From assembly GCA_034432755.1 (NCBI GenBank), contig DAOUBQ010000093.1, positions 15,328-79,327 of the forward strand: a stretch of 64,000 bases of DNA, read 5' to 3'. The DNA comes from UBA5195 sp034432755. GTDB lineage: Bacteria; Chloroflexota; Anaerolineae; Anaerolineales; Villigracilaceae. Shown piece by piece: positions 8,168 to 17,008 of the stretch. Each line of letters starts with the position of its first letter. The first letter of the stretch is position 1. Position numbers and translations under genes: made by a program. The notes beneath the pieces were generated by a model, which saw nothing but the letters and a program-made list of their open reading frames with translations, ran no database searches and was not told the DNA's origin.

Positions 8168-9013
8168 TTACTTTGTGAGAATGCGATTCATTGCGCTCAT
8201 CACCATCTCTGGCCGCTCATCTCTTAACAGCGGCAATCTTGTGCGCGTGCGGCGGAGTTGGGCCAGGTCCACCTCGCACAGGGTGAGGGCTTCTTCATTA
8301 TAAGGCGATTGGGCAATCTTGCGCCCATCAGGGTCAAAAACGGTCGAGCCGCCGAAGAAGTTCAGGCCGTCTTCAAACCCAACCCGGTTGGCGTGGGCAA
8401 AAAATGACGTGAACAGGCCGGAGTAAGCACGGTTGACATCTTGCACCCACTGCGCCGAGCCGAGGATTTCATCGGTCACGCCACGCCCAGGCGAGGCGGA
8501 GGTCATCAAAAACAGGTCAGCGCCATCCAGCCAGAGGGTGTAGGGGGAAGAAACGTGCCAGAAGTCTTCACAGATGAGCATTCCAGCCCGGCCAAAGCGC
8601 GTCTCAAAAGCGCGGAAGCAATCCCCGGCGGCGAAGTAGCGTTTCTCGTCGAAAATGCCGTAGGTTGGCAGGTACACTTTGCGGTGGACGTGAACCACTT
8701 GTCCAGCGGAAAGATAAGCCGCTGCAATGTAATAGCGGTAGCGGCGGTCTTCTTCCACAAAGCCAACCACCATATCCAGGCTTCGAGAAGCCTCCAGCAG
8801 TGGGCAGAAGAGCGAGTCATCGGTGCTGGGGCGGTGGGCAATCGTCGCGGCAATATCTTGCAATACGTAACCGGTTAGCGAAAGTTCGGGAAAAACGAGC
8901 AGGTCCGCACCCAACTGGGCGGCTTCTTTGGCGAGGGCCAGGTGCTTTTCCAGGTTGGTTGCTACCTCGCCGAGTTTGGTATTGATTTGGGCCAGGGCCA
9001 GGGTAAATTTCAT
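8168..9013 (-). CDS. Carbon-nitrogen hydrolase (nitrilase superfamily), likely NadE glutaminase partner
   Basis: 281 residues. The Glu-Lys-Cys triad is visible: Glu43 in FPELSLTGY, Lys112 in HRKVYLPTYG, and Cys148 in LICEDFWH. YGIFDEKRYF after the lysine is characteristic of the glutaminase domain of glutamine-dependent NAD synthetases. In most bacteria this domain is fused to NadE; here the two halves are adjacent separate genes. Role inferred: release ammonia from glutamine for NadE. A different amidase substrate is possible. Confidence 0.85.
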   Translation of the reverse strand: MKFTLALAQINTKLGEVATNLEKHLALAKEAAQLGADLLVFPELSLTGYVLQDIAATIAHRPSTDDSLFCPLLEASRSLDMVVGFVEEDRRYRYYIAAAYLSAGQVVHVHRKVYLPTYGIFDEKRYFAAGDCFRAFETRFGRAGMLICEDFWHVSSPYTLWLDGADLFLMTSASPGRGVTDEILGSAQWVQDVNRAYSGLFTSFFAHANRVGFEDGLNFFGGSTVFDPDGRKIAQSPYNEEALTLCEVDLAQLRRTRTRLPLLRDERPEMVMSAMNRILTK

Positions 9014-9238
9014 CGCAGCGCTCGAAAAAATGGGATGAATATGGCTTCAATCTTACCATAAGCGCGTTTTGCTAAATCGGTATTTGAATCAGTCGTTTTC
9101 TGAGTATTCGTCAAACGGCTTTGGGGCGTCGTGAGTCAGTCGTCACAATTATTGCGCTTAATGAATTTTTACGGCTAAATAATGGCGATTTTATAAGAAA
9201 AAAGAAAAAAAATGACGAAAATTCATGTCATACAAGGA

Positions 9239-9266
9239 TTGACACAGGGGAATTCTGCGGGATAAT
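9239..9266 (+). promoter_or_regulatory. Sigma70-type promoter of speD-speE
   Basis: TTGACA (9239-9244), 16-base spacer, GATAAT (9261-9266). This leaves a 5' leader of about 100 bases before the GTG at 9374. The leader holds a fragment like the 152-bp repeat (CCGTAACGCCTG) and a CT/GA inverted segment. The upstream part of the 9014-9373 gap is AT-rich with no other feature seen. Confidence 0.7.
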
Positions 9267-9373
9267 GCGCATTCGTTATTCGATTTAAGCCGTAACGCCT
9301 GCCAGCAACCCTAACCATCTCTCATCGGAAGAGGGGCTGAGGGCAGACATTTATATTAAGACAAGGAGGCAGA

Positions 9374-9784
9374 GTGAATCATTCTCTTAAACTTGGCGAA
9401 CATTACATCGTAGACTTGTCGAATTGCAACCGCGATTTGTTATTCGACAGTGAGCGCGCTTACCAAACTTTTTCTCGCGCCATTCATGCCAGCGGCCTGA
9501 CGGTGGTGGACGAAGGTTTCTACAAATTTAGCCCGCATGGCTTTACCTGCTTTTTACTGTTGGCCGAATCGCACGCCAGCCTGCACGCCTGGCCGGAATA
9601 TGGCTATTGCGCCATTGACCTGTTTACCTGTGCCATTGACCGCGACTTGCTGCCGCTCATCCAACAGATTCGAGATGCCTTCGGGGCCACTCATTTCAGT
9701 TTTCGCAAGTTAGACCGTGATGCCGAACTGGTTGGGCGCATGTCCATCACCTTTGCTGCGCCCCATCTGGCGGAGGCCGCATGA
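9374..9784 (+). CDS. speD: S-adenosylmethionine decarboxylase proenzyme
   Basis: 136 residues, the short prokaryotic (SpeH-type) form. Autocleavage would occur between Glu65 and Ser66 in AESHASLH, making the pyruvoyl group on Ser66. His71 and Cys86 sit at the same spacing (+5, +20) as the catalytic His and Cys of the Thermotoga enzyme. The product, decarboxylated SAM, is the aminopropyl donor for the next gene. The start is GTG with a strong AAGGAGG at 9363-9369. It overlaps speE by ATGA. Confidence 0.95.
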   Translation: MNHSLKLGEHYIVDLSNCNRDLLFDSERAYQTFSRAIHASGLTVVDEGFYKFSPHGFTCFLLLAESHASLHAWPEYGYCAIDLFTCAIDRDLLPLIQQIRDAFGATHFSFRKLDRDAELVGRMSITFAAPHLAEAA

Positions 9785-10608
9785 GCATTTGGTTTACCGA
9801 GGAACTACACCCCTACTATCGCAAATCGCTGCGCGTTAAGCGTGTTCTGGCCGACGAGCAGACCGAATATCAGCACTTACAGGTGGTTGAAACCGAGTTT
9901 TTCGGCAATGCGCTGATTTTGGACGGCATTATCCAACTGACCGAACAGGACAACATGGGTTACCATGAGATGATTGTCCATGTACCGATGCTGGCAGTCG
10001 GCGCGCCCAAACGGGTGTTAATTGTTGGCGGCGGCGATGGCGGCTCGCTGCGCCAGGCCTTGCGTTACCCCTCGGTGGAGCAGGTGGTGGTTTGTGAACT
10101 CGACCGGCGGGTGGTGGAACTCAGCCGCCAATACTTCCCCAAATTTGGCGACCCCTGGGCCGACCCGCGCGCCAGCCTGTTGGTTCGGGATGCCTTTGGC
10201 TACCTGGAGGAGAACCCGGGCCAGTTCGATGTCATCATCTCGGATACCACCGACCCCATTGGGATGGCAGAACGCCTGTTTTCGGATGAATTCTACCGGC
10301 TGATGGCGCGCGCCCTGGCTCCTGGCGGCGCGGCGGCTACCCAATGCGAACAACCCTATTTTGATACTGCGCTCATCAAGAGTATTTACCAGTCGGCCCG
10401 CGCACTCACCAAAAACCCGGCCTATTACTATGCCCAAATTCCCACCTACCCCGGGGGCGGCATCGGTTTCATGTATGTTTCGGATACGCCCTGGCAAAAT
10501 GGCCTGAATACTCCCTACCCGCCCGGCGAGAACGAATACATCAACCCCGATGTGCATCGGGCTGCCTTCGCTCTGCCGGAATTTTTCCGCAAGGATTTGT
10601 ATGGTTAG
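9781..10608 (+). CDS. speE: Spermidine synthase (aminopropyltransferase)
   Basis: 275 residues. The SAM-fold glycine loop VGGGDGGSLRQAL is at about 82-94 and the catalytic aspartate is Asp155 in ISDTTDPIG. The N-terminal beta domain (WFTEELHPYY, ILDGIIQLTEQDNMGYHEMI) is typical. It transfers aminopropyl from decarboxylated SAM, made by SpeD, to putrescine. The start overlaps the speD stop. A strong terminator follows directly. Confidence 0.95.
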   Translation: MSIWFTEELHPYYRKSLRVKRVLADEQTEYQHLQVVETEFFGNALILDGIIQLTEQDNMGYHEMIVHVPMLAVGAPKRVLIVGGGDGGSLRQALRYPSVEQVVVCELDRRVVELSRQYFPKFGDPWADPRASLLVRDAFGYLEENPGQFDVIISDTTDPIGMAERLFSDEFYRLMARALAPGGAAATQCEQPYFDTALIKSIYQSARALTKNPAYYYAQIPTYPGGGIGFMYVSDTPWQNGLNTPYPPGENEYINPDVHRAAFALPEFFRKDLYG

Positions 10609-10613
10609 AAACG

Positions 10614-10643
10614 AAAGACCCGCTAAATGCGCGGGTCTTTTTT
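10614..10643 (+). terminator. Intrinsic terminator of speD-speE
   Basis: AAAGACCCGC and GCGGGTCTTT form a perfect 10-bp stem with a 7-base loop, followed by further T residues. Confidence 0.9.
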
Positions 10644-10674
10644 CTTGCGCTGAATGCCTTCCCTTGAATCCTGA

Positions 10675-11613
10675 TTACTGATTACTGTCCTTTGGCGCTT
10701 CTCTCACCACATACAAGGGGCGGCCTTTGACTTCATCGTAAATCCGGCCAATGTATTCGCCCAGGATGCCGAGTGAAATCAACTGCACGCCCCCCAAAAA
10801 GAGAACTGAAATCAGGGTGGTGGTTTGTCCCTCAAAGAAGTGCGAGCCGGCCAGGCGCAGAGCCGCCACAATTGGGATGGCGAGGATAGCAACCCCTGCC
10901 GAAATGAAACCAAAGTAAGTGGCAACCTGTAAAGGGAAGTAGGAGAAGCCAGTGATGGCGTTGAGGGCCAATTTGAGCATTTTGCGGAAGGGGTATTTCG
11001 TCACCCCGGCATGGCGCGCGGCGCGTTTGTATTCTACGCCAATCTGTTTGAACCCAATCCACGAGGACATGCCGCGCAAGAAGCGGTGTTTCTCGCGCAT
11101 GGAGTTCATCACATCCACCACTTTGCGGTCAATCAGGCGAAAATCACCCGTATCGAGCGGAATCTTGACATCGGTGATGCGATAAATCAACCGATAGAAC
11201 AGAGAGGCGGTAAACAGTTTGAACCAGGATTCGCCTTCGCGCTCAGCGCGCACGGCGTAGACCACCTCGTAACCTTCTTTCCACTTTTTTGCCAGTTCCA
11301 GAATGGTTTCGGGGGGGTCTTGCAAATCAGCGTCAATGACCACCATGGCCTGGCCGCGCGCATAATCTAGCCCGGCGGTGACGGCTATCTGGTGACCAAA
11401 GTTTCGGGCAAAAATAACCGGGCGTACCCGGCTGTCTTGCTCCGCCAGTTCGCGGATGCGGTCGGTGGAGCCGTCGGTGCAGCCGTCGTCAATCAGAATC
11501 AGTTCCCAGGGTTCCCCGGTCGAATCCATCACTTCACGAATGCGGCGATAGAGTTCGGGAATATTCTCGAACTCGTTGAAAATTGGGGCGATGATTGAGT
11601 AGGTAATGGGCAT
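10675..11613 (-). CDS. Glycosyltransferase family 2, polyprenyl-phosphate type
   Basis: 312 residues. GT-A signatures are PIFNEFENIPELY (about 10-22), IDDGCTDGSTD (about 41-51) and VIDADLQDPPE (about 92-102). The C-terminus has two membrane segments (about 225-250 and 260-285) with a short tail, as in DPM1/GtrB/ArnC-like enzymes that load a sugar onto undecaprenyl or dolichyl phosphate. The sugar cannot be told. It begins 3 bases after the upstream permease gene, with AGGAAC as RBS, so it is third in a thrC operon. Confidence 0.88.
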   Translation of the reverse strand: MPITYSIIAPIFNEFENIPELYRRIREVMDSTGEPWELILIDDGCTDGSTDRIRELAEQDSRVRPVIFARNFGHQIAVTAGLDYARGQAMVVIDADLQDPPETILELAKKWKEGYEVVYAVRAEREGESWFKLFTASLFYRLIYRITDVKIPLDTGDFRLIDRKVVDVMNSMREKHRFLRGMSSWIGFKQIGVEYKRAARHAGVTKYPFRKMLKLALNAITGFSYFPLQVATYFGFISAGVAILAIPIVAALRLAGSHFFEGQTTTLISVLFLGGVQLISLGILGEYIGRIYDEVKGRPLYVVREAPKDSNQ

Positions 11614-11616
11614 GGG

Positions 11617-12747
11617 TCAGTTCCTGTTGATTTTTTTGATGCGGCGGGGTGGGCTTACTATGGGCAGGGTGGTGCGTGGGGTATCCTCGAAGGGCGGCTG
11701 GTTTAATATCCGCCGAATCAGGTATTTGACAATGATGGCGGCCGAGGCCAGCACCGGCACAACCAGCAGCGCGCCCAAAATCCCGTTCAAGATGGTGGCG
11801 ACCAGTATGACGACGAAAATCAAGCCTTCGTTCATGTGAATCATGCGGCCGATGATAAAGGGCCTGAGCCACATATTCTTAAAGTTAATCAGGACAAAAT
11901 ACACAAGGAAGACAATCACCGTTACCCAGCCGTTCGAGAGCGGTATCCAGTTTGAGCCTTCCAGCAGGGTTACGCCCATCGCCAGCGCCACCGCCAAGAT
12001 AGGTCCCAGGTCAGGGATGAGCGTGAACAATCCGGCGATGACTCCCAGCACGAAAGCCCCCGGAATGCCCAGAATATACCAGGCAATCGTGAAAACAATG
12101 CCAACGATGAACATCAGCAGAATTTGGCCGCGCAGGTATGCCATCCAGATATTGCGCACTTTGCCGTATAAGGTTTCCACTTCCCATCGGTAGGAAGCGG
12201 GGGCCAGGTCGAACAGCCATTCGCGTATCACCTGCCAGTGGGAGAGGAACAAATAGACCAGCACGATGATGACCAGAAACCAGATAGTCCCGCGCGAGGT
12301 GGATTCGAGCAACAGGAAAGCGTCTTCTGGTACGGGCGCGAGCTCCATCGAGCGTAGACGCTTGAGGCTCTCGGCCAGTTGGGTCAGGTCGAATTCCAGC
12401 CCGCCCAGCAGAACCGGTGTGGAGAGGGTAGTCTCTAACTGTGTCAAGAGCGAGAGCAAATCTTGCGCTACGCCGGTTAGTTCGTCGAAGAAAATGGGGG
12501 TAATCGCAACTGGAAGGGTAATCAGCAACGCCAGGGCGGTGAAATAAACCAGGTTGACCGCCGCGCGCCGCGAGATGCGTTTGTTACGCGACAGTATCGC
12601 CACCGCCGGATTGACCAGATAGGCGATGAAAGCCGCTATCACTACTGGTTCAAGCGCTTCGCGCGCATAGTAAAGAAAGGCTACCAGGCCTGTAAAAAGC
12701 AAAATCCCAACCAGGTAGCGGAACGATAGGCTCCAGGCTGGCTTCAT
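11617..12747 (-). CDS. AI-2E family (PerM-like) membrane transporter
   Basis: 376 residues with about eight membrane helices. Family marks are the paired N-terminal helices ending in VIAAFIAYLVNPAV, the amphipathic middle segment, and the C-terminal ADLGP/VALAMG-type region (here IPDLGPILAVALAMG). Members export small molecules or ions (AI-2 export, Na+/H+ exchange), so the substrate is unknown. The start overlaps the thrC stop (ATGA) and the glycosyltransferase follows 3 bases downstream. Confidence 0.85.
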   Translation of the reverse strand: MKPAWSLSFRYLVGILLFTGLVAFLYYAREALEPVVIAAFIAYLVNPAVAILSRNKRISRRAAVNLVYFTALALLITLPVAITPIFFDELTGVAQDLLSLLTQLETTLSTPVLLGGLEFDLTQLAESLKRLRSMELAPVPEDAFLLLESTSRGTIWFLVIIVLVYLFLSHWQVIREWLFDLAPASYRWEVETLYGKVRNIWMAYLRGQILLMFIVGIVFTIAWYILGIPGAFVLGVIAGLFTLIPDLGPILAVALAMGVTLLEGSNWIPLSNGWVTVIVFLVYFVLINFKNMWLRPFIIGRMIHMNEGLIFVVILVATILNGILGALLVVPVLASAAIIVKYLIRRILNQPPFEDTPRTTLPIVSPPRRIKKINRN

Positions 12748-14024
12748 AACAATTTTTTAACGGCCTCGAGGGTGGGTTCAATCACTGGAGCGGATATGAC
12801 GGACTGCATGGCCGCCCGCACATCTTTCAGCCCGCTGCCGGTATTCAGCACCAAAACGGGCGCATCCGCTTCCAGCCACCCGCTGGTTTTTGCTGCCATC
12901 AAACCGGCCAGGGCGGTGGCCCCAGCGGGTTCTGCGAAGACCCCGTATCGGCCCAGGGTGGCGATTGCTTTGAGAATTTCGGCGTCTGGAACAGTGATAT
13001 ATGTCCCGCCGGTTTCCCTGGCGGCCCGCACCGCCCGCACCCCGTCACGTGGCAGGTCGACCGAGATGGAATCGGCCAGGGTGGTTGCGCGAACCGGAGT
13101 AATGGTTTCGGTGTTGGCGTGGAAGGCGTTGGCAACCGCCGCCGAGCCTTCGGCCTGTACGCCTACAATGCACGGGATATGTTCGAGCCAGCCCAGTGCA
13201 TGTAAATCCTTGAAGCCTTTGTGGATGCCTGAAATGATGTTCCCATCGCCGACGGAGACGAAGATGGTCAGGCGTGGGTGGTGCAGCGGCATAGTCGCTT
13301 CGATGGTCTTTTTGCCAAATCCTAGGCCAGCCTGTTGGTGCAGTCCCTCCCAAATTTCGTAAGCAGCGGTTTTTTTGCCTTCGGCGGTAAAGGGGTTGTA
13401 GCCGGTATTGCGGCAGTACCAGCCGAATTCATCGGCGGCTCTAACGGACAAATCGAAAGCGTCGTCGTAAGTTCCTTCAACGAGCAGGACTTTCGCCCCA
13501 AAGACCAGCAATTGCGCCACTTTAGCAGGCGGGGCAGTTTTGGGCGCGAAAATGACTGTTTTTTGGCCGACTGCTGCTCCCATGCCCGCCAGCGCCGCCC
13601 CAGCGTTGCCGGTGGATGCCGCTACGACGACTTCTGCCCTGATTTCGATGGCGCGCGCCACCACAATTGCGCTGGCGCGGTCCTTGAAGGAAGCCGTCGG
13701 GTTGCGGCTTTCGTCTTTGAGCCAGAGTTGTTTCAGGCCGAGTTCGGCGGCCAGGCGGGGCAGGGAAAGGATAGGGGTGCCGCCAGCCAGATTCAGCGAG
13801 GTCTGTTCCCCGCCCGGCGGGAAGGAAACCGGCAGGAGCGGCAGGTATTTCCATAGCGAGGCGTCATCCCGACACAGGAAGTCATCCGGCTGGTATTTTT
13901 TCTTGATGGAGTCGATATCTAATACGACATCCAGGTTGCCGCCGCAGGAACAGATGTAGGTGGCCTGCCCAGGCAGGTATTCTTGTTTGCACAGGGAGCA
14001 GCGATAGCCGAGGAAATGGCTCAT
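12744..14024 (-). CDS. thrC: Threonine synthase
   Basis: 426 residues from the ATG at 14024, chosen because AAGGAAC lies just upstream; a TTG at 14045 would put that Shine-Dalgarno inside the gene. An N-terminal zinc knuckle (Cys9, Cys12, Cys25, Cys27) precedes the PLP fold. The PLP lysine is Lys114 in DESRNPTASFKDRAS. GSGLKDV near the C-terminus is the phosphate/PLP region. It converts O-phosphohomoserine to threonine. It heads an operon with the AI-2E permease and glycosyltransferase, an association with no obvious metabolic logic. Confidence 0.93.
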   Translation of the reverse strand: MSHFLGYRCSLCKQEYLPGQATYICSCGGNLDVVLDIDSIKKKYQPDDFLCRDDASLWKYLPLLPVSFPPGGEQTSLNLAGGTPILSLPRLAAELGLKQLWLKDESRNPTASFKDRASAIVVARAIEIRAEVVVAASTGNAGAALAGMGAAVGQKTVIFAPKTAPPAKVAQLLVFGAKVLLVEGTYDDAFDLSVRAADEFGWYCRNTGYNPFTAEGKKTAAYEIWEGLHQQAGLGFGKKTIEATMPLHHPRLTIFVSVGDGNIISGIHKGFKDLHALGWLEHIPCIVGVQAEGSAAVANAFHANTETITPVRATTLADSISVDLPRDGVRAVRAARETGGTYITVPDAEILKAIATLGRYGVFAEPAGATALAGLMAAKTSGWLEADAPVLVLNTGSGLKDVRAAMQSVISAPVIEPTLEAVKKLL

Positions 14025-14099
14025 AAAGCGTTCCTTATTTACCAATTATTATACTCTGCCTGCCCGGTAATCCTGATAACGGGTTGAGATTGGAGAGCG

Positions 14100-14131
14100 A
14101 AACATGCCCCACAGGAGCGCGGGGCATGTTT
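14100..14131 (-). terminator. Hairpin downstream of the flotillin-like gene
   Basis: AAACATGCCCC and GGGGCATGTTT make an 11-bp perfect stem with a 10-base loop. On the minus strand no clean T-run follows, so terminator function is plausible but unproved. A similar AAACATCCCG hairpin lies at 50419-50452. Confidence 0.5.
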
Positions 14132-14152
14132 GGGTTTGGTTTTTTTGCGAGG

Positions 14153-14173
14153 GCGGAATGAATTCCGCATTAC
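14153..14173. repeat. Short palindrome overlapping a stop codon, copy 1
   Basis: GCGGAAT-GA-ATTCCGC followed by ATTACG. The TAA stop of the flotillin-like gene (14170-14172) belongs to the conserved flank. The same unit occurs at the thiN stop, and a decayed one after the FHA gene. Confidence 0.7.
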
Positions 14174-16407
14174 GCCTTTTTGTCCTCCGGCTCTGTCGCT
14201 GTGGTTGCCGCGGCGGTTGGCTGCTCATCAACATCCACCACCGTTTTGGCCTTCTTCTTGCCGTCGCCCAGGTCAATGCCAAATAGTTTGAGGATAGGCA
14301 CGATGGGCAGGTCGCCCACGATGCGGAAGTTGGCGTCGTGGCGCAGCTTGTCCAGGCTGGTGGTCAGGTCTTCTTTGCCGGCGATGACCGGGGTGAGGCG
14401 TTCCACCAGGTCGGCCACTTTCAGGCTGGAGAAGACGCGCGGGTTGACCTCGGACATGACTTGTTGGATATAGGGCCGGAAGCCGGCGATGTTGTCACGC
14501 ACCCAGTCTATGGTGGTGTTCTCGGCTTCGTCCACTTGCGCGCTGCTGACCCCACTGGTGTTGATGATGCGCCCAATCAGCGGCACTTCCTCGCCCAGCA
14601 GGTTGATGCTCTGCGAGAAACTCATCAGGTCGGTGATGATTTTGCCGGTCTGCCCGCCGGTTCCGTAGATGTGAACCTTGATTCCTGGCGCCATTGCCAT
14701 GAAGGCTTCCTTGTAGGCCTCCACTTGCAGGGTGGCGAGCCGTTCGCGATGGGCGTGTTCGAGTTTCATCTTTTCGAGTTCAACCAGCACCGGGGCTTTT
14801 TCGTACAAATCAACCAGTTTTTGTTGGGCGCTGATTTCGACTTCTTTGAGCCGTTGGATTCGTTCCGCCTCGACTTCGGCCTGGGCGCGGGCAATTTCGG
14901 CCTGGGCCAAGCCCTCGGCGCGGTTGACGACGACTTGCTTTTCGGCCACCTGCACGCGGGCGGCTTCCACTTCGGCTTCGGCCAGGCCTTGGGCAGCGGC
15001 TTCGGCGCGGGTGGCCTCGGCCCGAATTTTGGCGGCGCGGGCGCGTTTTTCGGTGGCGGTCGATTCGGCGTCGGCTTTAATCAGTTCGGCTTTGGTTTGG
15101 GCTTCAGTGCGCAATTGCAAGGCGCGGGCCTCGGCTTCGGCTTCCACTTTCAGCGATTCGCCCAATTTATTGGCCTCTACCAGGGCAATTTCTCGCGCGC
15201 GTTCAGCCGCGGCCAACTGTTCGGCGCGCAGCCGCTCGGCTTCGGCCTGGGTGCGCTCCGCTGCGCGTTCAATTTGGCGGGCCTGCTCCATGGCCAGGCG
15301 CTCGGCTTCGGCTTTGGTTTCGGCCAATTTAATCGCCGCATTTTTCTGCTGTTCGAGGGCGCGCAATTCAGCCTCGCGCTCTTTTTGCAAACGGGCCAGG
15401 GTAGCGGCTTTTTCGGCTTCGGCCTGGCCCAGGGTTTGGGCCAGTTGCACTTTGGTCAGGTCGGTTTCGTGGGCAGCAGTGGCGGCGGCTTTTGCCAATT
15501 CCAGTTGTTTGACTTCCAGCTCGTGGCGGCGAATCGCCAGGGACTCTTGCTGAGAGAGGGTGGCGGTTTCAACTTCCCGCTCAGCCTCTAGTCGTTCGGC
15601 AGCCAGTTTCTTTTCGGTGGCGGCGCGGATTTCAGCCTCGGTGCGCTCACGTGACTGGTCATCTTGTAGTTCTTGCACCTGTTCTTTGTTCGTGGCGATG
15701 CTGGTCTCTTTGGAAATGCGCGATTCGGCCTGCTCCACCAGTTTATGGTAAGCCATGCCTTCCAGCTTGGTGATGGTCAGCAGCGCCAAGTCGTAGCCAA
15801 GTTCGGAAAGGATATTGTTGACCTTGGGAAAGGCGATTTCGGCCAATTTCTGGCGGTTGGCGATGATGTCTTGCAGCCCCATGGTTGCGGCGGCGGCAAT
15901 CAATTCCGCTGTGCCGACCTCGGTAATCGTGTTGATGAGACCGCCTGTATCGAGACCCACGCGCTGGGCAGCGACATCCGCTTTTTCGGGGTTGAGTTTG
16001 GCAACGGCGTGCGCCCACAGCCGAAAACTGACTTTGCTGTTATCGAGCGCTTCCACGCCTTCATCGTTGTTGCCGCGAATCGGGACGGTAAAACTGATGG
16101 TTTTGAGTTTGATGACCTGCGTGAGCGGGTTCAACCAATAACGGGAAGGGCGCGCGGCGCTCTGTCCGAACACCTTGCGGTCGTTAGACATGGCCGCAAT
16201 GTGCAGACCATCCCCAACGACGACGTGGATTTCATCAGGCGGGACGATGATGCGGCGACCAAAGCCGAACACATTTCGCGTGCGGTCGGCCTGGGTGCGC
16301 AAAGCCGAGACGCTGGTGTTGAACTCTTCCAACTGCTGTTCGGACCTGCGCTGGGATGACGTGGTCTGGGCGGCTTGCGGGGCGTCGGGCTTTTGTTTGT
16401 TGTCCAT
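14170..16407 (-). CDS. Flotillin-like SPFH protein with long coiled coil
   Basis: 745 residues. Residues about 45-230 look like an SPFH/band-7 domain (IVPPDEIHVVVGDG, then a region ending VNNILSELGYDLALLTITKL). Residues about 240-560 are an almost uninterrupted Ala/Glu/Arg/Lys coiled coil with AEAERLAxE-like periodicity, as in flotillin and YqiK. The C-terminal about 150 residues contain IKVHIYGTGGQTGKII, close to the flotillin C-terminal segment. Unlike most flotillins there is no N-terminal membrane hairpin; the first 40 residues are hydrophilic. A scaffold role at the membrane is inferred. RBS AAGGAG precedes the ATG. Confidence 0.75.
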   Translation of the reverse strand: MDNKQKPDAPQAAQTTSSQRRSEQQLEEFNTSVSALRTQADRTRNVFGFGRRIIVPPDEIHVVVGDGLHIAAMSNDRKVFGQSAARPSRYWLNPLTQVIKLKTISFTVPIRGNNDEGVEALDNSKVSFRLWAHAVAKLNPEKADVAAQRVGLDTGGLINTITEVGTAELIAAAATMGLQDIIANRQKLAEIAFPKVNNILSELGYDLALLTITKLEGMAYHKLVEQAESRISKETSIATNKEQVQELQDDQSRERTEAEIRAATEKKLAAERLEAEREVETATLSQQESLAIRRHELEVKQLELAKAAATAAHETDLTKVQLAQTLGQAEAEKAATLARLQKEREAELRALEQQKNAAIKLAETKAEAERLAMEQARQIERAAERTQAEAERLRAEQLAAAERAREIALVEANKLGESLKVEAEAEARALQLRTEAQTKAELIKADAESTATEKRARAAKIRAEATRAEAAAQGLAEAEVEAARVQVAEKQVVVNRAEGLAQAEIARAQAEVEAERIQRLKEVEISAQQKLVDLYEKAPVLVELEKMKLEHAHRERLATLQVEAYKEAFMAMAPGIKVHIYGTGGQTGKIITDLMSFSQSINLLGEEVPLIGRIINTSGVSSAQVDEAENTTIDWVRDNIAGFRPYIQQVMSEVNPRVFSSLKVADLVERLTPVIAGKEDLTTSLDKLRHDANFRIVGDLPIVPILKLFGIDLGDGKKKAKTVVDVDEQPTAAATTATEPEDKKA

Positions 16408-16511
16408 CCTTGCTCCTTTTCAAAATGTCACCGTCGGGAAAAAGCCATGCCGAACCGGTGAGGGACGGTTGTTTATACAGATATTCGTAGATGATGGGAA
16501 AAAGTTTCGGG

Positions 16512-16779
16512 TTATGGCTTCTCGATATATTTTACCCCAGGTAAATCTTTGAAATGGGCATCCTGCGTCCAGGTCAACAATTTTCCCGTCTGAAATGATA
16601 CCGACGGCATCCCGCGCGGCCTCCCGGCTAGAAATTTGTGACAACCTTTCATAGACTTCGTAGAGAATGATTGTCGGCACAAGCAGGTTTTCGGAATCCT
16701 GCGCCGCTGATTCGAAGAAATGGGCGTTGGGCAGATCGCCAAGATATTCCAGCCAGCCAGACGAATCAACGATGTTCAT
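16512..16779 (-). pseudogene. VapC-type PIN-domain toxin, internal deletion and frameshift
   Basis: The first 70 codons encode a normal PIN N-terminus, MNIVDSSGWLEYL... with catalytic Asp5 and Glu41, ending GKIVDL. The typical C-terminal strand WTQDAHFKDLPGVKYIE follows directly in DNA but in another frame, with its own stop at 16512. The middle segment that normally carries the third acidic residue (ADS-type motif) is absent, about 40 codons short of family length. The junction lies near 16566-16575. In the starting frame translation would run on to 16420 (119 residues) with an unrelated tail. The toxin should be inactive. It overlaps the antitoxin by 4 bases. Confidence 0.85.
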
Positions 16780-16988
16780 ACCCGCTCCGTCTCGTCTCGC
16801 TCAATGTTTGAATCAATTCCTTTCAAGTAGCCGCGCGCATCTTTGACGTGCGGCACAATGACCATGTGAATATCATCGTCATAGCAGATAAATTTGACTC
16901 GCTGACCGGGCTTGATGTTGAACTTCTGCCGGATTTCGCGGGGAATGACCACCTGGTATTTTGTGGATACGGTTGTCGTTTCAATCAT
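16776..16988 (-). CDS. AbrB/MazE-type (VapB-like) antitoxin
   Basis: 70 residues from the ATG at 16988 (GGAG upstream); longer starts back to 17102 lack support. The N-terminal half, VSTKYQVVIPREIRQKFNIK, is the swapped-hairpin SpoVT-AbrB DNA-binding fold. The acidic C-terminus would wrap the toxin. It would normally neutralise the downstream PIN toxin and repress the operon. With the toxin deleted it is an orphan antitoxin. A promoter and an inverted repeat lie just upstream. Confidence 0.88.
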   Translation of the reverse strand: MIETTTVSTKYQVVIPREIRQKFNIKPGQRVKFICYDDDIHMVIVPHVKDARGYLKGIDSNIERDETERV

Positions 16989-17008
16989 GTTTTCTCCAAT
17001 CGATAGAA

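Noticed and set aside
14338..15591. 417-codon Gly/Phe-rich plus-strand frame
   Set aside because: It is the complement of the Ala/Glu coiled coil of the flotillin-like gene; the low complexity explains the absence of stops.
16420..16779. Full 119-residue PIN toxin reading
   Set aside because: The last about 48 residues do not match the family, while the true C-terminal strand is present in another frame, so it was called a pseudogene.
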